Of a stretch of 47,049 nt of DNA, positions 42,014-47,049 are shown one piece after another. The number at the start of each line of letters is the position of its first letter. Positions within the stretch are counted from its first letter, which is position 1. The DNA lies in NCBI GenBank assembly GCA_017645305.1, contig JAGCPD010000044.1:1-47049 (forward strand). The letters are read 5' to 3'. The notes beneath the pieces were generated by a model. That model was not told the origin of the DNA. It did no database searches and saw only the letters and a program-made list of their open reading frames with translations. The position numbers and the translations under genes were made by a program. Source of the DNA: Bacteroidaceae bacterium. Its GTDB lineage: Bacteria > Bacteroidota > Bacteroidia > Bacteroidales > Bacteroidaceae.

Positions 42014-44281
42014 ATGACGAAACATAAACTGTTCATCACTATACTTTTGCTTTTTCTGGGTATTTATGCTTCTGCACAAGATGAACCCAGGCGCCTGCAA
42101 ACACTAAATGGACGAACGCCCATAAACAATAATCAGTCTGGCTTTGGCGATTACTCAGAGCAAGGCAATTATTACGATGAGGCAGGGAACCGAACCACCT
42201 GGGGACGTGACAGCACCAAGCACGGAAAGCAAAAGAAAATTCCTGTCGGTATGTTTCAGTGGATTCTGGAACCACGTCTGGGCACTATTATAGATGCAGA
42301 AAACAACGACACCGTGGTACACAATTTTCAGAACTTCAACAATACCGATGGCTATACAGGTGAATACAGTTACCTTGGCAACACAGGTACACCACGATAC
42401 GACCGTATTTATATGAACAGGGCCGATGATTCTGATGTGTTCCTGTTTTTACGGCCTCTCAGTTATTTTCGCAGCGGAGGACTTCAGGAATTCCGTTTTA
42501 CAAACACGCTCAGCCCGATCACAAATTTGGCGTATCATTCTGTAGGTAGCAAGATTAATGGAGAAGACCGTGTACGGGCCAACTTCGCAACAAATATAAA
42601 CAAGGATGCAGGACTGGGCTTTAAAATAGACTATCTTTACGGTCGTGGCTATTTTCAGAATTCTGCATGCAGTTCGTTCGGCATCACATTTTATACCTAC
42701 TACCGCGGTGACAGATACAACATACATGCATATGCCAACGTTAACCACCTGAAGATGTTTGAAAATGGTGGTATAGAGAATGACAGCTACATCAGAGAAC
42801 CAGAGAAGCTGGAACAAAATTATTCCACTACGGACATCCCTGTTCTTCTCTCTGATACATGGAACCGTAATCACGAAAAGAATTTCTACCTAACACATAA
42901 ATTCAATTTTGGATTCTATCGCGATATAGAAGTACCTGATTCGCTGAAGCCACAGGTACCGTCACCCAGCGAACTTCTTTCCGACTTGCCTGACAGCATA
43001 CGACTGGCACTGAGAACAGATACACTGGCACGCCGCCATGCCCTTGACTCACTTACTGCCAAATGGCAATCCGAACAAATAGTACCAAAAGAGTTCATAC
43101 CTGTCAGCAGCATCATTCATACATTTGACATGCGTGACCTTGCCCATACATACATTGCAAAATCCACCAGTGGAACATATTACACCAACAACTACTATGG
43201 GGTTCTGAACAATGTATATGATATGACTGGTGCCATGAGTATTCGCAACACCTTTGGTCTGGCATTGCGCGAGGGTTTTAACAAATGGGCTGCTATGGGT
43301 ATCACTCTCTTTGCAACACACAACATTAGAACATACAAACTGCTCATCGATAATGAGCAAGGTATGGAGATGCAACGCTATAACGAGAACGACCTCTCCA
43401 TAGGAGGTGAATTGGCAAGAACACAAGGAAAACTGCTGCATTTTAATGTAAATGCAGAATTCTTCCTGACCGGCAAGAAGGTGGGAGATCTTACTGTGGA
43501 CGGACGTACCAACTGGGAGTTCCGACTTGGCAAACGAGACAGTCTGCTCTTTGACGTAAGAGCCATGATAAAGAATGAAAAGCCCGACTTCTTCTTCCGT
43601 CACTATCATTCACAGCACGCTTGGTGGGATAATGACGATCTTGCACGTCAGCTTCGTACCCGTATTGAGGGAACACTTCGTCTAAAGAAATTCGGAACCT
43701 GTCTGAAGTTTGGCTTCGAGAACATTAGCAACTACACCTATTTTGCAATGCAAAACACACTTCTCGACGAGACAAAGCCTGCTCTGCCCACTAATCTGTC
43801 ACACGCTGTTACTGTTAACCAACATAACGGAAGCGTACAGGTCTTAGGTGCTTCTATTGCACAAGAGATGAAATACGGTCTATTGCATTGGGAGAATGAA
43901 GTCGCATTCCAGACATCAACCAATCAGGATGTACTGCCACTTCCAACCATAAACATATACACCAATATGTATCTGCTTTTCCGCATTGCCAAGATTCTAC
44001 GCATACAAGTGGGTGCTGATATGAGGTACTTTACCAAATACTACGGATTAGACTATTCGCCCAGCATCCAGCAATTTGCCGTACAGGATGCAAACTTGGA
44101 GCGTCAGAAAATGGGAAGCCAGCCTATTATTAACGTGTACCTGAACACACATCTCAAGCATTTCCGCTTTTACTTTATGGCACAACGTGTTACAGGCGGC
44201 AAAAACGCTTTCTATGCTCCCTACTATGGTATGAATCCTTTAACTATGTGTATCGGACTCAGTTGGAACTTCATAAACTAA
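42014..44281 (+). CDS. putative porin (Porin_10 type)
   Basis: An outer membrane beta-barrel protein of 755 aa. The signal peptide (about 1-20, ending YASAQ) begins at ATG 42014, three bases after the previous stop; an in-frame ATG at 41918 lies inside that gene. The sequence is rich in Y, N and aromatic beta strands, with DSTKHGKQKKIPVGMFQWILEPRLGT near the N-terminus, the mark of the Bacteroidetes putative porin family. It closes the seven-gene operon. Its last 42 bases overlap the end of the opposing gene at 44240. Solute not known. Confidence 0.87.
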   Translation: MTKHKLFITILLLFLGIYASAQDEPRRLQTLNGRTPINNNQSGFGDYSEQGNYYDEAGNRTTWGRDSTKHGKQKKIPVGMFQWILEPRLGTIIDAENNDTVVHNFQNFNNTDGYTGEYSYLGNTGTPRYDRIYMNRADDSDVFLFLRPLSYFRSGGLQEFRFTNTLSPITNLAYHSVGSKINGEDRVRANFATNINKDAGLGFKIDYLYGRGYFQNSACSSFGITFYTYYRGDRYNIHAYANVNHLKMFENGGIENDSYIREPEKLEQNYSTTDIPVLLSDTWNRNHEKNFYLTHKFNFGFYRDIEVPDSLKPQVPSPSELLSDLPDSIRLALRTDTLARRHALDSLTAKWQSEQIVPKEFIPVSSIIHTFDMRDLAHTYIAKSTSGTYYTNNYYGVLNNVYDMTGAMSIRNTFGLALREGFNKWAAMGITLFATHNIRTYKLLIDNEQGMEMQRYNENDLSIGGELARTQGKLLHFNVNAEFFLTGKKVGDLTVDGRTNWEFRLGKRDSLLFDVRAMIKNEKPDFFFRHYHSQHAWWDNDDLARQLRTRIEGTLRLKKFGTCLKFGFENISNYTYFAMQNTLLDETKPALPTNLSHAVTVNQHNGSVQVLGASIAQEMKYGLLHWENEVAFQTSTNQDVLPLPTINIYTNMYLLFRIAKILRIQVGADMRYFTKYYGLDYSPSIQQFAVQDANLERQKMGSQPIINVYLNTHLKHFRFYFMAQRVTGGKNAFYAPYYGMNPLTMCIGLSWNFIN

Positions 44282-45040
44282 ACTGCCCCACATCAGGCAA
44301 CGGCTGAAGCTGAAGACAAGTACAGTTACCAATATTACAGCAAATAGAACAAAAATTGACAATACGGCATACAAAGGGAACATAAGGGGCAAATCCACTA
44401 CATCGCCCACCTGCCATCCTTTGTAGGCTTGCTGGCATACTGCAAAGATAATCTGATAGGGAATACTGCCCAAGAATACAATTATTGAACCTAACAAGGC
44501 ACTCATGAACTCAAAGGCAAAGACTTTTCCAAAGTTTCTGTAAGCTATTTTAAACCCACTGCTGAAGCATTCTTTCAGTGGAACATCTGAATAGCCAATC
44601 TGCATTACAACCACAACCATGGGTAATGTCAGAATAAATATAAGCAGGAAAACCAGAACACCCCATAAATATTTCACTCCCCAGAATATTGGCATAACAA
44701 GGCAAGCAATCGCAAACAGCACAAAAGGCAACATTAAAATACCCAAGAGTATTGTTATGGCACTGCGGCCGGCACATTTTTCGATATCATGCCTCATAAC
44801 CTTCAGTGTCACATTGGGGACGTAACCTAACTCTACCCATTTACGCAGTATAGCATCTACCTGAGCAGCATAAAAAAACACAAATGGTATTGGAATAATA
44901 GTTGCCAGAGCTAAACTAGGCCATATATACCTGAGTAACATCCCTAAATGTTTGAATCCGTATGAACAGCCATTTACCAGACAACTAATATAAGAACGTT
45001 CCTTCTTAACCTGAAAAAGATTTTCTCCTGTTGTTTCCAT
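44240..45040 (-). CDS. membrane protein of unknown function
   Basis: A 266-residue protein with about six hydrophobic segments and short charged ends (METTGENLFQVKKERSY). No signature was recognised. It is monocistronic, driven by the TAATTTTG box at 45063-45070, and its 3' end overlaps the porin gene by 42 bases on the other strand, with no terminator seen between. Confidence 0.75.
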   Translation of the reverse strand: METTGENLFQVKKERSYISCLVNGCSYGFKHLGMLLRYIWPSLALATIIPIPFVFFYAAQVDAILRKWVELGYVPNVTLKVMRHDIEKCAGRSAITILLGILMLPFVLFAIACLVMPIFWGVKYLWGVLVFLLIFILTLPMVVVVMQIGYSDVPLKECFSSGFKIAYRNFGKVFAFEFMSALLGSIIVFLGSIPYQIIFAVCQQAYKGWQVGDVVDLPLMFPLYAVLSIFVLFAVILVTVLVFSFSRCLMWGSLVYEVPTESDTHS

Positions 45041-45062
45041 AAATAATTTATCTTTTACACTG

Positions 45063-45070
45063 CAAAATTA
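45063..45070 (-). promoter_or_regulatory. -7 box (TAATTTTG) of the membrane protein gene
   Basis: CAAAATTA on the plus strand reads TAATTTTG leftward, 23 bases before the start at 45040. It lies 14 bases from the opposite-facing box at 45084. Confidence 0.55.
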
Positions 45071-45083
45071 CACTTTTTCTGTG

Positions 45084-45091
45084 TATCTTTG
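45084..45091 (+). promoter_or_regulatory. -7 box (TATCTTTG) of the oxidoreductase-HAD pair
   Basis: TATCTTTG, 30 bases before the ATG at 45121. Confidence 0.6.
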
Positions 45092-45120
45092 CATCCGTAA
45101 TAAGAAAAATTAACAGGCAG

Positions 45121-46110
45121 ATGGCAATATATAAGGAAATAAGATGGGGATTCATTGGATGTGGCGAGGTAACAGAGAAGAAAAGCGGCCCAGCCTTCAG
45201 TCTAATTCCCGGCTCATCGGTACAAGCCGTAATGAGCAGAAGCAAAGAAAAAGCACAGTCTTATGCCCAACGGCATAACATCCCTCGGTGGTATTCCGAT
45301 GCACAGCAACTCATCAACGACCCTAGCGTAAACGCCATTTACATTGCTACACCGCCATCATCACATGCCACATACGCCATCATGGCCATGAAAAGCGGAA
45401 AACCTGTCTATGTTGAAAAACCACTGGCAAGCAGTTATTACGACTGTCAGCGCATTAACCGTATAAGCGAACAGACACACGTCCCATGCTTTGTTGCTTA
45501 TTACCGACGATACCTACCCTATTTCCTTAAGGTAAAGGAGTTGGTAAAAAACGGTGTTATCGGTAATGTCATTACTGTGCAAATACGCTTTGCCTGTCCC
45601 CCACGCGACCTCGACTACAATTCCACCTCGCTTCCTTGGCGCGTACAGCGTGATATTGCCGGTGGCGGATATTTCTACGATCTTGCGCCACATCAGATTG
45701 ACCTCCTTCAGGAAATCTTTGGTCCTATTGTTCATGCTAACGGATTTAGTACCAATCGTGGCGGACTATATGAAACAGAGGACAGCGTAAGTGCTGCCTT
45801 CCAATTTCCCGATGGACTAACGGGCAGCGGTTCGTGGTGCTTTGTCTCACACGACAGTGCACGTACTGACCGAATTGAACTCATTGGAGACAAGGGCCAG
45901 ATTTGCTTCTCCGTATTCACATACGACCCCATTGCCCTACATACCAGCCAAGGTCGTCAGGAAATCGTAATCCCCAACCCCGACCACGTACAACTACCTC
46001 TTATTCAACGCATTGTTGAACATCTGCAGAAAGGTGACATCTGCACCGCTGATAGCATCAGCGCTACAGGTGTAAATTGGGTTATGGACCGCATTTTAGG
46101 AAAATTGTAA
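45121..46110 (+). CDS. Gfo/Idh/MocA family oxidoreductase
   Basis: An NAD(P)-dependent dehydrogenase, usually acting on sugars or inositols. The Rossmann motif is [12 protein letters not shown] (11-22), followed by [10 protein letters not shown] and the EKP motif ([10 protein letters not shown], about 98-107) with catalytic lysine, then [10 protein letters not shown] with H about residue 190. The C-terminal domain is intact; length is 329 aa. The HAD gene starts two bases after its stop. The substrate is unknown. Confidence 0.93.
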   Translation: MAIYKEIRWGFIGCGEVTEKKSGPAFSLIPGSSVQAVMSRSKEKAQSYAQRHNIPRWYSDAQQLINDPSVNAIYIATPPSSHATYAIMAMKSGKPVYVEKPLASSYYDCQRINRISEQTHVPCFVAYYRRYLPYFLKVKELVKNGVIGNVITVQIRFACPPRDLDYNSTSLPWRVQRDIAGGGYFYDLAPHQIDLLQEIFGPIVHANGFSTNRGGLYETEDSVSAAFQFPDGLTGSGSWCFVSHDSARTDRIELIGDKGQICFSVFTYDPIALHTSQGRQEIVIPNPDHVQLPLIQRIVEHLQKGDICTADSISATGVNWVMDRILGKL

Positions 46111-46112
46111 AC

Positions 46113-46826
46113 ATGGAGCATAAAATAAAACACGTCTTTCTTGATTTCGACGACACTCTCTACGATACACACGGAAATGCCTGCCTTGCCCTTACCGAAC
46201 TTTATCAGCATTTCCATCTTGAGAAGTACTTCCACACTGAGGAAGCCTTTACCATACCTTACTGGCAAACCAATATCCAATTGTGGGAACAGTATGCAAA
46301 GGGAGAAATAACACGTGATTATCTGATAGTAGAGCGTTTTCGCCGCCCGCTTTCCTTGGGGAAAAACTTTAAGCCAACCATTGAATATTGTTTGCAAGTC
46401 AGCGACTATTTTCTTTCACGCTGCGCAATCAAGCCCGGTGTAATAGACGGAGCTCATCAGCTTCTGGATTATCTGAAGGAACGTGGTTATATTCTCAGTA
46501 TCTGCAGTAACGGATTTCACGAAGTACAATATAGCAAGCTTCGAGCCAGCAATTGCCTGTCCTACTTTCAGCACATTATCCTTTCTGAGGATGCCGGAGC
46601 CAACAAACCCAGCCCCCTCTTTTTCCAATATGCATTCCAACTAACGGGTGCAAACCCCAAAGAAACCATTATGATAGGCGATAATTTCACCACAGATATT
46701 ACAGGTGCCCACGATGCCGGTTTGCGCACAATCTTCTTCAATCGCTATCCTGATACTTTTTCGCCACCCGTAGGAATAGCAGATTATCAGGTCTGCAACT
46801 TAAAGGAAATTATGGATATCTTATAA
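46113..46826 (+). CDS. YjjG-type HAD phosphatase
   Basis: A haloacid dehalogenase-family phosphatase, likely a noncanonical pyrimidine nucleotidase by resemblance to YjjG. Nucleophile D11 and acid D13 lie in [10 protein letters not shown]; later motifs are ICSNGF (motif II), [14 protein letters not shown] (motif III lysine) and [17 protein letters not shown] (motif IV). I chose ATG 46113 (237 aa), two bases after the previous stop; an in-frame ATG at 46077 is inside that gene. The pair probably forms one transcript. Confidence 0.9.
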   Translation: MEHKIKHVFLDFDDTLYDTHGNACLALTELYQHFHLEKYFHTEEAFTIPYWQTNIQLWEQYAKGEITRDYLIVERFRRPLSLGKNFKPTIEYCLQVSDYFLSRCAIKPGVIDGAHQLLDYLKERGYILSICSNGFHEVQYSKLRASNCLSYFQHIILSEDAGANKPSPLFFQYAFQLTGANPKETIMIGDNFTTDITGAHDAGLRTIFFNRYPDTFSPPVGIADYQVCNLKEIMDIL

Positions 46827-46871
46827 GTCCCTTAAATCCTATATGTCTCATAAAAACTTATAAAACAAAGA

Positions 46872-46901
46872 AAGCCTCCGCATCGTCTGATGCAGAGGCT
46901 T
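46872..46901. terminator. terminator shared by the HAD gene and the rRNA operon
   Basis: The stem AAGCCTCCGCATC/GATGCAGAGGCTT has 12 of 13 pairs and a four-base loop. On the minus strand it is followed by TTTCTTTG and lies 14 bases past the 5S rRNA end. Confidence 0.85.
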
Positions 46902-46914
46902 AACTCTATAAAAA

Positions 46915-47022
<108 letters not shown>

Positions 47023-47049
47023 ATAACGGCCCCCTTCTGTCTTCCCCCA

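Overview
The window comes from a Bacteroidales chromosome, most likely Prevotella or a close relative. The evidence is the Bacteroidetes promoter motif TAnnTTTG ahead of almost every transcription unit, near absence of Shine-Dalgarno sites, Bacteroidales-specific families (smalltalk protein, DUF4494, DUF4468, DUF4923, Porin_10, VirE-type primase), a PPi-dependent phosphofructokinase and a CE6-CE1 xylan esterase. The genus is an inference.

Positions 1 to about 9,960 are accessory DNA of phage or integrative-element type. At the left edge a smalltalk gene and the first codons of another gene run leftward. Then come a large inverted repeat with GGTCATTT direct repeats, and a modification/restriction island (960-4205). 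The island holds a Dam-like adenine methylase, a KilA-N protein, a close DpnI homologue with intact catalytic residues, a small protein in the place DpnD takes in the pneumococcal DpnI cassette, and the C-terminal half of a second methyltransferase. A GATC methylase beside a nuclease that cuts methylated GATC should be self-destructive, so this locus is the main puzzle of the window. Next are two small genes sharing a V-QGNY-D-H-NE-VN motif, a Rha/KilAC-type antirepressor behind a structured leader, a VirE/DUF3987-type gene broken by one in-frame amber codon and carrying a translated palindromic repeat, an unknown gene and a P5-like virion/lysozyme-type gene. Base composition shifts between the AT-rich restriction island and the GC-rich VirE block, so the region looks mosaic.

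Positions 10,032 to 19,022 are chromosomal and read leftward: acyl-CoA synthetase, YggS, DUF4494, YgiQ radical SAM, an unknown gene, a large exported amidase-like protein, a PlsC-like acyltransferase and a small helical protein; those from 18,980 to 12,979 are probably one operon. From 19,118 rightward lie pfp, a GH25 lysozyme, an RluA-type pseudouridine synthase, a DUF4923 lipoprotein, pheT and a YebC gene, ending at a strong terminator facing dnaB. Around dnaB and a TSCPD gene, five copies of a promoter-bearing repeat are scattered, followed by the CE6-CE1 esterase.

Positions 31,374 to 36,292 hold an MFS transporter and dapA (leftward), ligA (rightward) and riboflavin synthase (leftward). 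Positions 36,450 to 44,281 form a seven-gene operon: TolC-like protein, MacA-like adaptor, MacB-type ATPase and permease, a DUF4468 protein, a small membrane protein and a Porin_10 protein. A leftward membrane-protein gene, a Gfo/Idh/MocA oxidoreductase and a YjjG-like HAD phosphatase follow. The window closes with a shared terminator and a leftward 5S rRNA, the end of an rRNA operon lying outside to the right.
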